A DNA stretch of 33,464 nucleotides, from assembly GCA_030457765.1 (NCBI GenBank), contig JAKDUK010000028.1, positions 1 to 33,464 on the forward strand, read 5' to 3'. The notes under the pieces are model-generated. The model had not been told where the DNA came from, ran no database searches, and saw only the letters and a list, made by a program, of their open reading frames with translations. This stretch comes from Marinobacter sp. (GTDB lineage Bacteria; Pseudomonadota; Gammaproteobacteria; Pseudomonadales; Oleiphilaceae). Positions 27,226 through 33,464 of this stretch are shown here, piece by piece (the first letter of the stretch is position 1; each line of letters starts with the position of its first letter). The position numbers and the translations under genes were made by a program.

Positions 27226-27984
27226 TTAGCCGCCCAGGTAGGCCGCAATGACATCCGGATTTTCGCGAATCTGTGCGGGTGTACCTTCCGCCAGCACGCG
27301 CCCATAGTTAAGCACCAGCAAGCGATCAGAAATTCCCATTACCAGCTTCATGTCGTGCTCTACCAGCATCACGGTAATGCCCTGCTCGGCAATTTTGCGA
27401 ATCAGCTCTTCCAACGCGGTTGTTTCTACTGCGTTCAGGCCGGCTGCCGGCTCATCCAGCAGAATTACCTTTGGCTCTGCGGCTAACGCTCGGGCGATTT
27501 CCAAACGCTTCAGGGCACCATATGACATGGCCGAAGCCTCGGTATCAAGGTACTGGCCACAGCCTACAAATTTCATCAACTCAGCGGCTTTTTTCCGCGC
27601 AGCCTTTTCGCCCCGGGTAAGTGCTGGCAAACGGAACAGCGTAGTGAGCAGATTACTTTTCAGGGTCAAATGCCGGCCCAGCATCACGTTTTCAATGGCT
27701 GTCATGTTCATGCAGATTTGCATCTGCTGGAACGTGCGGCACATGCCCCGCTCCGCCAGTTGGTTCGGTAACAGCTTGGCGGTGCTCTCGCCGTTCAGTT
27801 TCACGCTGCCACTGGTGGGCGTGTATAGACCGGTAATCAAGTTAAACAACGTGGTTTTACCAGCGCCGTTAGGCCCAATCACCGAGTAAACCTGGCCAGC
27901 CTCTACCGAGAAACTCACGCCTTCCACGGCGTGAACACCGCCAAAGGCTTTGGACAAATTATTGACTTCCACCAGAGCGGTCAT
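27226..27984 (-). CDS. livG: HAAT-family ABC transporter ATPase LivG
   Basis: A 252-residue cytoplasmic ATPase. It has Walker A GPNGAGKTT, the LivG-type signature MSYGALKRLEIARAL (a variant of LSGGQ), Walker B VILLDEPAAGL and the switch VEHDMKLV. RTFQQMQI is typical of LivG. It pairs with the hemerythrin-LivF ATPase to power the importer. Its start overlaps the livM stop by 4 bp (ATGA), and livF starts 20 bp downstream. Confidence 0.93.
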   Translation of the reverse strand: MTALVEVNNLSKAFGGVHAVEGVSFSVEAGQVYSVIGPNGAGKTTLFNLITGLYTPTSGSVKLNGESTAKLLPNQLAERGMCRTFQQMQICMNMTAIENVMLGRHLTLKSNLLTTLFRLPALTRGEKAARKKAAELMKFVGCGQYLDTEASAMSYGALKRLEIARALAAEPKVILLDEPAAGLNAVETTALEELIRKIAEQGITVMLVEHDMKLVMGISDRLLVLNYGRVLAEGTPAQIRENPDVIAAYLGG

Positions 27985-28988
27985 ACATCACCTCCGGCAG
28001 ACTTGGCGCGTCGTTTATTCACAAAATCAGTCGCGGTTGGCAACAGCCCTTTAGGCATGAAAATCATGGTCAGCATCAGGATCAAACCAAACAACACCAT
28101 TTCCAACTCCTGGAAATCGGCCAGCACCTGCGGCAACAATTCCAGCACAACCGCGCCGATAATGACGCCGATAGTGGAGCCCATGCCCCCAAGCACCACC
28201 ATGGTGATCAGTAAAATTGAAAAATCGAAACTGGCTACAGAAGGTGTGATAAAGCCCTGAAAGTGCCCATAGAGAGCCCCCATAACGCTGGCGTAAACCG
28301 CTGAGATCACAAACACCAGGCTTTTATATTTGGTGGTGTTCACACCAACCACGCTGGCGGCTACCTCTGAGCCATGAACTGATCGCAGGGCGCGGCCGAT
28401 AGGCGAATCAATCAGGTTTTGAGCCAACCACACAGCCACTAAAAGCACCACCACCGCAAACAAATACCAGGCCAGATCACCACTGATATCCATGCCGAAC
28501 AGTGAATACTGGCCGAAGGGACTGAGCTCCCAACCAAACACATCAAACGAAGGCACTGGCATGCCGTCTGGCCCACCTGTCATTTCCCGTTCGTTGTTCA
28601 GAATGATGGCGATAATAAAACCCACCGCCAGGGTGGCCATGGAGAGGTAATGGCCCTTCAGACGCAGAATCGGGCGCCCGACAATCCACGCGATAATCGC
28701 CACCACAATGGCACCAACAACCAAGGCCGGAATGGCAGACCAACCGTAGGTGCCGGTCATGATGGCGCTGAAATAGGCACCCAGCCCAAAAAAGCCCGCA
28801 TGCCCCAAGCTGATCTGCCCCGCAAAGCCCACCAGCAAGTTAAGCCCGACAACGGCACCGGCTATCAACGCGATTTGGGTGGCCAGGCCATAATGAAACG
28901 GATTGGTGAGCACCAGCGGCACAGCAAACACCACAATGGCTAAAAACACCAACCCCCTGAGACGGAAGTGCAGTAGTCGATCGATCAT
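27981..28988 (-). CDS. livM: HAAT-family ABC transporter permease LivM
   Basis: A 335-residue permease with about 9-10 hydrophobic segments and the family motif GLNLLVGFAGQISLGHAGFFGLGAY near residue 48. Further conserved text is SPIGRALRSVHGSEVAA (the loop contacting the ATPases) and MVVLGGMGSTIGVIIGA. It forms the membrane channel with LivH. It overlaps livH by one base (TAATG) and livG by four. Confidence 0.93.
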   Translation of the reverse strand: MIDRLLHFRLRGLVFLAIVVFAVPLVLTNPFHYGLATQIALIAGAVVGLNLLVGFAGQISLGHAGFFGLGAYFSAIMTGTYGWSAIPALVVGAIVVAIIAWIVGRPILRLKGHYLSMATLAVGFIIAIILNNEREMTGGPDGMPVPSFDVFGWELSPFGQYSLFGMDISGDLAWYLFAVVVLLVAVWLAQNLIDSPIGRALRSVHGSEVAASVVGVNTTKYKSLVFVISAVYASVMGALYGHFQGFITPSVASFDFSILLITMVVLGGMGSTIGVIIGAVVLELLPQVLADFQELEMVLFGLILMLTMIFMPKGLLPTATDFVNKRRAKSAGGDV

Positions 28989-29863
28989 TACACCCGCTCC
29001 ACGATTTTGGCGCCAAACAGGCCCCGGGGCATAAAGAACAGCACCAGCAAAATCATCGAGAAAGCCACCGCATCTTTGTAATCAGAGGACAGATAGCCCG
29101 CCGCCATCGCTTCCACCACACCCAGTGCCAGACCACCTACCACGGCACCCATGCCACTGCCTAAACCACCAATGGCTGCCGCCACAAAGCCTTTCAGGCC
29201 GAGGATGATGCCGATGTCATAAGAGGTGAAGGTAATCGGTGCCACCACAATGCCGGCAACCGAACCCAGCAACGCAGACACCATAAAGGCAAGCATCAGC
29301 ACCACCTGGGTGCGAATACCCACCAAGCGAGCGGCATCTTTGTTCATAGAGGTAGCAAGAATGGCCTTGCCTGTGAGAGTACGTGTAAAAAAATACACAA
29401 GTATCGCGACCAGCACCGCGCCCACACCCAGCACCCACAGGCTTTGACTGTTTAGCACGGCACCCAGAATTTGTATTGGCTCATCGCTGCTGAAGTTGGC
29501 CATAACGTGGTATTCCTTGCCCCAAACCAGTTGGGCCAGGCCACGAATAAAAATGGACGCACCGATGGTAATAATGATCAGTGTAACCACATTGGCATCT
29601 TTAGCAGGCGCAATCGCAAGGCGCTGCAGAGCAATGCCCAGGACACCAGCCAGAGCCACAGCAAGTACAACCGCAAGCAGCATGGGCACGCCCATGGCTG
29701 TTAAAGATACCGTTGCCATGCCACCAATCATCAAAAACTCACCCTGAGCAAAGTTGATCACGTGGCTAGCGTTGTAAATAAGCGTAAAACCCAGGGCAAT
29801 CAGGGCGTAGGTGGCACCAATGGTGATACCGGTAAACAGGTACTGAAGGAATTCAGAGAACAT
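28988..29863 (-). CDS. livH: HAAT-family ABC transporter permease LivH
   Basis: A 291-residue permease with about 8 hydrophobic segments, opening with the typical GITIGATYALIALGFTLIYNASHVINFAQGEF. GFVAAAIGGLGSGMGAVVGGLALG and FMPRGLFG are further family marks. It is the second gene of the livJHMGF operon. The 75-bp gap to livJ contains a hairpin that may lower expression of the downstream genes relative to the binding protein. Confidence 0.93.
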   Translation of the reverse strand: MFSEFLQYLFTGITIGATYALIALGFTLIYNASHVINFAQGEFLMIGGMATVSLTAMGVPMLLAVVLAVALAGVLGIALQRLAIAPAKDANVVTLIIITIGASIFIRGLAQLVWGKEYHVMANFSSDEPIQILGAVLNSQSLWVLGVGAVLVAILVYFFTRTLTGKAILATSMNKDAARLVGIRTQVVLMLAFMVSALLGSVAGIVVAPITFTSYDIGIILGLKGFVAAAIGGLGSGMGAVVGGLALGVVEAMAAGYLSSDYKDAVAFSMILLVLFFMPRGLFGAKIVERV

Positions 29864-29884
29864 AATCAGGTCCGCTCGCGCAGC

Positions 29885-29918
29885 GGCTGGCAGCCACCCC
29901 TAAGGGAAGCTGCCGGCC
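29885..29918 (-). terminator. livJ-livH intercistronic hairpin (attenuator or RNA-stability element)
   Basis: On the minus-strand transcript GGC-C-GGCAGC pairs with GCTGCC-A-GCC, leaving one mismatch, around a 14-base loop that itself contains CCCTTAGGGG. No U tract follows. Such structures after a binding-protein gene commonly raise its mRNA level over the permease and ATPase genes. Confidence 0.45.
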
Positions 29919-29938
29919 TGTGGTACGGATAAAAAGTC

Positions 29939-31099
29939 TTAGTTGATCAGCTTCCAGCTGCCATCCTGAACTTCCAGAATGCGGAAGGATTGGGCATCAA
30001 GGCCGTTGTGATCGTCTGCCGACATATTGAACGTACCGGTAACACCTACGTGGCCCTGGATATTTTCAAGGGCATCGCGCACGGCGGCCTTGTCTGTGGT
30101 TCCGGCTTGCTCAATGGCTTCAACCGCCAGCATCAGGCCGTCATAAGCGTAAGCACCAAAGGTAGATACTTTGGCGTTCCAACGAGCTTCGTACTCGCTC
30201 TTATACGCTTTAACCACAGGCTTCTGCGGATCAGACTCGGGGAGGGATTCGGGCACCAGCAAAGGAGAAGCTGGCAATCTCAGGCCATTGGCACTGCTGC
30301 CTGCAAGGTCCAGAAAGCCGTCAGATGCAACACCGTGAGACTGGTAGAACGGGCGCTCAATGCCTAGCTGATCGTAGTTGCGCGTCACAATCGCAGGCCC
30401 CTGACCAAAACCAAAGTTGAGAATGACATCAACGCCTTCGGTGTTGCGGATGTTAGTCAGTTGCGCAGTCATATCGGTATCAGAGCCGCTGTAGGTTTCA
30501 TCAGCAATAATTTCGATTCCGCCAATCTCTTTGGCTACGGCGAGGGTTTGCTCGCGACCGGAGCTGCCAAAGCCACCTGTGCCGGAGATCAAGCCAACTT
30601 TGGAGAAGCCGCGATCTTTCATATCATTCAGAATGCGCTCTGCGGCCATGCGATCAGATTGGGGCGTTTTGAATATCCATTTCTTGACCGGCGTGGTAAT
30701 AACCACAGCCCCGGCAAGAGAAATGAACGGGATTTTTGCCTGCTCAACCATCGGCGCAGCTGCCATGGTAGCGCCTGTCGTACTGCCGCCTACAATCATG
30801 TCTACCCGGTCTGAGCGGATCAACCTGCTTGCGTAGTTACGGGCCTTGGAAGCGTTGCCTGCGTCATCATAGTGCACAAGCTCAAGCTGACGCCCCAGCA
30901 CACCGCCTTCTTTGTTGATTTTTTCAACATACATTTCCAGGGTTTTCAGCTCTGGATCACCCAGAAAGGAAGCGGGGCCGGTCACCGAAAGAAAGGAACC
31001 AATACGTATAGGATCAGCTGCCTGAGCGCTCATTGCCAGCAGGCCAGCCGCTGCAAAGGCCGCAAACTTGCCGGTACGACGCGTTATTTTATCGAACAT
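29939..31099 (-). CDS. livJ: HAAT-family periplasmic substrate-binding protein (LivJ-type), probably for phenylacetate or a related compound
   Basis: A 386-residue periplasmic binding protein. The N-terminus is a Sec signal peptide with a cleavage site after AMSAQA, followed by ADPIRIGSFLSVTGPASFLGDPELKTLE, the usual beginning of a type I periplasmic-binding fold. AGGAGA lies about 10 bases before the ATG. The substrate cannot be read from the sequence. The place inside a phenylacetate cluster, divergent from paaX and behind the shared TGATAC/GTATCA operator, argues for an aromatic acid rather than leucine (inference). First gene of livJHMGF. Confidence 0.88.
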   Translation of the reverse strand: MFDKITRRTGKFAAFAAAGLLAMSAQAADPIRIGSFLSVTGPASFLGDPELKTLEMYVEKINKEGGVLGRQLELVHYDDAGNASKARNYASRLIRSDRVDMIVGGSTTGATMAAAPMVEQAKIPFISLAGAVVITTPVKKWIFKTPQSDRMAAERILNDMKDRGFSKVGLISGTGGFGSSGREQTLAVAKEIGGIEIIADETYSGSDTDMTAQLTNIRNTEGVDVILNFGFGQGPAIVTRNYDQLGIERPFYQSHGVASDGFLDLAGSSANGLRLPASPLLVPESLPESDPQKPVVKAYKSEYEARWNAKVSTFGAYAYDGLMLAVEAIEQAGTTDKAAVRDALENIQGHVGVTGTFNMSADDHNGLDAQSFRILEVQDGSWKLIN

Positions 31100-31187
31100 T
31101 GTTGTTGTTCTCCTAAATGTGGTCAGGGCGTTTTAGTTTTATGTGCCCTAAAATTTCCGAAAACAGAACATTTTTACCTGCACAGGC

Positions 31188-31204
31188 TGATACTTTTCGT
31201 ATCA
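31188..31204. promoter_or_regulatory. Site C: compact palindrome TGATAC-N5-GTATCA in the livJ leader
   Basis: The same arms as sites A, B and D are brought together with a 5-bp spacer. It lies between the livJ promoter and its start codon, where a bound protein could act as a roadblock. Extended arms read TGATACGAAA on the minus strand, close to the TGATACAAAA seen elsewhere. Confidence 0.55.
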
Positions 31205-31288
31205 CATGCTCCTTTGCAGTGATCTGCATTCAGCACTTCACAACAGAAATGACTCTTTCGCCGCCATTATTTGCTATCCGTCACTACA

Positions 31289-31316
31289 ATAATACGATAC
31301 CGTTGATAGATATCAA
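31289..31316 (-). promoter_or_regulatory. Promoter of the livJHMGF operon
   Basis: On the minus strand TTGATA (31316-31311) and TATTAT (31294-31289) are separated by 16 bp, both close to the sigma70 consensus. Transcription would start near 31282, leaving a leader of about 180 bases that includes site C. The promoter lies wholly within or against site D. Confidence 0.65.
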
Positions 31317-31333
31317 TGGAAAATATTGTATCA
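31295..31333. promoter_or_regulatory. Site D: CGATAC-N27-GTATCA in the livJ/paaX region (candidate PaaX operator)
   Basis: Arms CGATAC (31295-31300) and GTATCA (31328-31333) span the same 39 bp as sites A and B, with one mismatch in one arm. On the minus strand the better arm continues as TGATACAAT. The weaker arm directly touches the -10 element of the livJ promoter. The site could control both livJ and paaX. Confidence 0.55.
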
Positions 31334-31340
31334 CTACAGT

Positions 31341-31370
31341 CGTGTCAACTGAGGAGCGCTCTACGACACG
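31341..31370. repeat. Inverted repeat CGTGTC-N18-GACACG upstream of paaX
   Basis: Perfect 6-bp arms (31341-31346 and 31365-31370) lie 8 bp from site D, with AGCGCT near the centre. It may be a binding site for a second regulator. There is no direct evidence of function. Confidence 0.3.
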
Positions 31371-31389
31371 TAACCTTTACTGCAACTTA

Positions 31390-31405
31390 TACCAATGTCT
31401 TGGTA
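31390..31405. promoter_or_regulatory. Palindrome TACCAA-TGTC-TTGGTA upstream of the paaX promoter
   Basis: Perfect 6-bp arms with a 4-bp centre, 36 bp before the likely paaX -10. It is unlike the TGATAC sites, so if it is an operator it is for another protein. Confidence 0.4.
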
Positions 31406-31440
31406 CACATAAGCCGTTTTAACACCTTATTGTGCGCATC

Positions 31441-31449
31441 TGGTATATT
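31441..31449 (+). promoter_or_regulatory. Candidate extended -10 promoter of paaX
   Basis: TGGTATATT has the form TG-n-TATATT of an extended -10 element, which can work without a good -35. None is evident at 17 bp. Transcription would start near 31456, 40 bases before the paaX start codon. The remainder of the 396-bp livJ-paaX gap is covered by the separate operator entries. Confidence 0.45.
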
Positions 31450-31495
31450 CCGGCGCCTACAGCCTGGTGAAAAGTTTTGAAGAGATAAGAGAATC

Positions 31496-32467
31496 ATGTC
31501 AGCAAAACAACAGCTCGAAAGCCTGATCGGGGACTTCCAGCAAAAACGGCCTTTGCGGGCAGGGTCTTTGATCATTACAACCTATGGCGACATCATGCAC
31601 CCGCGCGGCGGCAACGTCTGGCTGGGCAGTTTAATGAAACTGCTAACGCCAATGGGGGTGAGTGAGCGACTTGTACGCACCTCGGTTTACCGACTGGTAC
31701 AAGACGGCTGGCTGCAAACTGAGAAAGTGGGCCGGTGCAGCTATTACAGTGTGACCGGTGCAGGCTTGAGACGTTTTCAGCAAGCATTCGAGCATGTTTA
31801 TACACTTGGTACAGAAGACTGGAATGGCAGCTGGTGCCTGGTGTTTCTCAACCAGCTAGAGCCGGAAACCCGTGCCAGAGTGCGGGAAGAACTAAAATGG
31901 CTGAGCTTCGGCAGCATGGCCTCAGGCGTTATGGAGCACCCGCGCTTCACACGCCACGAACTGGTCCCCCTGCTTCAGGAATGGGGTGCGCTGGAAGACA
32001 CCATCGTGATGCAGACCCAGCCGCTGGAGCAGCGAAGCCCACGAGCTTTGCGTCGGCAAGTTAAAGAAAGCTGGAATCTGGACGAACTGGGCTTTCGCTA
32101 TAAGCGCTTTCTGGAAAGGTTTCGGCCCCTGTGGCGGGAGCTTAACAGCAACGACAACCTGAGCCCGGAAGACTGCGTGACCGCCCGTATTCTGCTGATC
32201 CACGAATACCGGAAAATACTGCTTCGCGACCCGCTGTTACCAGACGAGCTATTGCCTGGCGACTGGGAGGGCCGCAGTGCCAAGCAGCTGTGCCGTAATC
32301 TTTACCGTGCTATCTACAGCCGCTCTGACGAGTATTTAGCAGATATTTTGGAAAATGCTTCAGGCCCACTGCCTGGGCCAAGTCCGGGGTTTTATCGTCG
32401 ATTCGGTGGTTTGGCTGAAGAGAATACAGCCAGCAACGCTTCACCTGCCACAGAAGAGAGTGCCTGA
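31496..32467 (+). CDS. paaX: Phenylacetate regulator PaaX (transcriptional repressor)
   Basis: A 323-residue cytoplasmic repressor. An N-terminal winged helix (about residues 18-95: RAGSLIITTYGDIMHPRGG, then GVSERLVRTSVYRLVQDGWL and GRCSYYSVT) is followed by the PaaX central domain (WNGSWCLVFLNQLEPETRARVREELKW) and C-terminal domain (ILLIHEYRKILLRDPLLPDELLPGDW), all characteristic of PaaX. In E. coli PaaX blocks paa promoters and is released by phenylacetyl-CoA. The ATG at 31496 follows AAGAG. It diverges from livJ and converges with the gene fragment at 32489. The last ~20 residues are a low-complexity Ala/Glu/Ser tail. Confidence 0.95.
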   Translation: MSAKQQLESLIGDFQQKRPLRAGSLIITTYGDIMHPRGGNVWLGSLMKLLTPMGVSERLVRTSVYRLVQDGWLQTEKVGRCSYYSVTGAGLRRFQQAFEHVYTLGTEDWNGSWCLVFLNQLEPETRARVREELKWLSFGSMASGVMEHPRFTRHELVPLLQEWGALEDTIVMQTQPLEQRSPRALRRQVKESWNLDELGFRYKRFLERFRPLWRELNSNDNLSPEDCVTARILLIHEYRKILLRDPLLPDELLPGDWEGRSAKQLCRNLYRAIYSRSDEYLADILENASGPLPGPSPGFYRRFGGLAEENTASNASPATEESA

Positions 32468-32488
32468 ACAGCGTGAAAGCAAGGTGTC

Positions 32489-32860
32489 TTATGGGCGACC
32501 CAGATCGGGCCGACTGTAGTCGCAGACACCCTCAGGGAAAATCTCACCCAACCGCGCTGCCTCGCCCTCTGTGAACGACACACTGGCATAACTGTAGATA
32601 AACCGATTAATGATGCCCCGCTCCTGGCGCACGATGAAATCCACAACGCGCCCATCAGTAAGCTCTGTGGTCGCGAGATCTCCAGGCCTGGAACCGTCCT
32701 CAGGCAAGGGTGCCCATTTGCCTCCTGTGGTGCGATAAAAAAACGTGACAAAGGAGTCAATCGAGCAGTCCTTACTCAAGCCCACTTTATTACCATCACT
32801 ATCCAGGAATGCGGACACTCCCGTAATCAGCATGAGCCGTGCGATCGAATGAGTAAGCAT
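32489..32860 (-). pseudogene. C-terminal remnant of a larger, probably secreted, protein
   Basis: A 123-residue frame with no ribosome binding site or signal peptide. Parts read like the end of a much longer enzyme: CSIDSFVTFFYRT, ERGIINRFIYSYASV and a final FPEGVCDYSRPDLG. The last motif resembles the C-terminus of DUF6351/tannase-like secreted proteins, but I am not certain of the family. Nothing upstream on the minus strand continues it. It appears to be the leftover of a deleted gene. A genuine small protein is less likely. Confidence 0.5.
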
Positions 32861-32944
32861 CGAACATTGGTACAGAGTCGCTACCCATCAAGTACCTGGC
32901 ACGATTTATCAACTACCGCGCATTCAATGTCTGTAGCCTCCACC

Positions 32945-32950
32945 TATAAT
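32945..32950 (+). promoter_or_regulatory. Candidate -10 element of the short-chain dehydrogenase gene
   Basis: A perfect TATAAT lies 37 bases before the ATG at 32987. No convincing -35 stands 16-18 bp upstream. Confidence 0.4.
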
Positions 32951-32986
32951 AAACAGACCAACTGACCCGTTTTGGAGACATGCCCC

Positions 32987-33464
32987 ATGAAAACCTACAC
33001 CCACGTGATGATTACCGGCGGCGGCAGCGGCCTGGGCTTGGGTACGGCGATAAGGTATCTGAAGCGGGGTTGTAAGGTGTCAGTGCTCGATCTCGCCATG
33101 TCCAGCGAAAGCCAAGACCAGCTAGATGTAGCCGCCAGCGTTGGGAAAACGGCCTGGCAATACTACACAACAGATATTACAAGTTTTGACCAAACTCAGG
33201 GCTCCGTACTGGCAGCTGTGGATGCCTTCGGTGCGCCAAATCTTGCCATTAACTCCGCCGGTGCGGTGATTAACAAAGCGTTTGTGGATATGGAGCCCAG
33301 TGAGTTTCGCCGGGTAGTCGATATCAACCTCAATGGTAGTTACCACTTTGCCAAAGCCGTGCTTCCATCTATGCAGCCTGGTAGTCGGTTAGCGTTGGTG
33401 GCGTCCATTGCCGGCCTTACCAGCAACTACGCTTATGCGGCTTATGGTGCGTCGAAATTTGGTG
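32987..33464 (+). CDS. Short-chain dehydrogenase/reductase, 3' end outside window
   Basis: The first 159 residues of a classical SDR are visible, and the frame is still open at the last base. The cofactor motif TGGGSGLG lies near residue 10, followed by the NSAG structural motif, the catalytic serine region VASIAG and the catalytic YxxxK (YGASK) just before the window ends. The start is supported by GGAG 9 bases upstream. A second ATG at 32980 is out of frame. These are NAD(P)-dependent oxidoreductases of many substrates, and no specific function can be given. Confidence 0.88.
   Translation, partial: MKTYTHVMITGGGSGLGLGTAIRYLKRGCKVSVLDLAMSSESQDQLDVAASVGKTAWQYYTTDITSFDQTQGSVLAAVDAFGAPNLAINSAGAVINKAFVDMEPSEFRRVVDINLNGSYHFAKAVLPSMQPGSRLALVASIAGLTSNYAYAAYGASKFG

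Noticed and set aside
32980..32982. Earlier ATG for the short-chain dehydrogenase
   Set aside because: It is out of frame with the dehydrogenase. ATG 32987 gives the correct TGxxxGxG N-terminus.
1..33464. tRNA or rRNA genes, CRISPR arrays, transposase genes or att sites
   Set aside because: None seen: no cloverleaf-like sequence, no regularly spaced direct repeats, and no transposase or integrase motifs in any frame.

Overview
The window looks like a chromosomal segment of a marine gammaproteobacterium, most likely Marinobacter or a near relative. This is judged from remembered protein resemblance and gene order, not from a search. Its core is a complete aerobic phenylacetate (phenylacetyl-CoA epoxidation) pathway, together with a branched-chain-amino-acid-type (HAAT) ABC importer and the regulator PaaX.

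Layout. (1) 1-8.4 kb is a decayed flank. It holds the 3' end of a parallel beta-helix-type protein, an intact diheme c-type cytochrome lipoprotein, an AraC-type membrane regulator broken by one stop codon, and the ruins of an M19-like hydrolase with a ricin-type lectin tail. It also holds an intact glutaryl-CoA dehydrogenase, an intact ketopantoate-reductase-like gene and an acyl-CoA synthetase pseudogene. (2) 8.4-10.4 kb holds a CynX-type MFS permease, a small unknown ORF and paaY. (3) 10.6-17.0 kb is the lower-pathway operon paaFGHIJK, closed by a strong intrinsic terminator. (4) 17.1-23.0 kb is the upper-pathway operon paaABCDE-paaZ. (5) 23.2-25.7 kb, on the minus strand, is a type VI secretion effector/immunity pair: a PAAR-DUF2235 (Tle1-like) lipase and a DUF2931 lipoprotein. 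It sits between the catabolic and transport genes. (6) 25.8-31.1 kb, on the minus strand, is the importer livJ-livH-livM-livG-livF, in which the LivF ATPase carries an N-terminal hemerythrin (HHE) domain. (7) 31.5-32.5 kb is paaX, divergent from livJ. (8) The right edge holds a C-terminal gene fragment and a truncated short-chain dehydrogenase.

How the genes work together. The importer probably brings in phenylacetate or a related aromatic acid. PaaK makes phenylacetyl-CoA, PaaABC(D)E epoxidises the ring, PaaG isomerises the product to the oxepin, and PaaZ opens and oxidises it. PaaJ, PaaF, PaaH and PaaJ again then run beta-oxidation to acetyl-CoA and succinyl-CoA. PaaI and PaaY are thioesterases that rescue trapped CoA.

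The main new observation is regulatory. An inverted repeat TGATAC-N27-GTATCA with exactly the same 39-bp geometry lies in front of paaF, in front of paaA and (one mismatch) in the livJ/paaX divergent region, each time overlapping a promoter-like sequence. This points to one regulon, most simply PaaX, that includes the importer. Other notable items are the hemerythrin-LivF fusion and a G10 tract inside the T6SS immunity gene.
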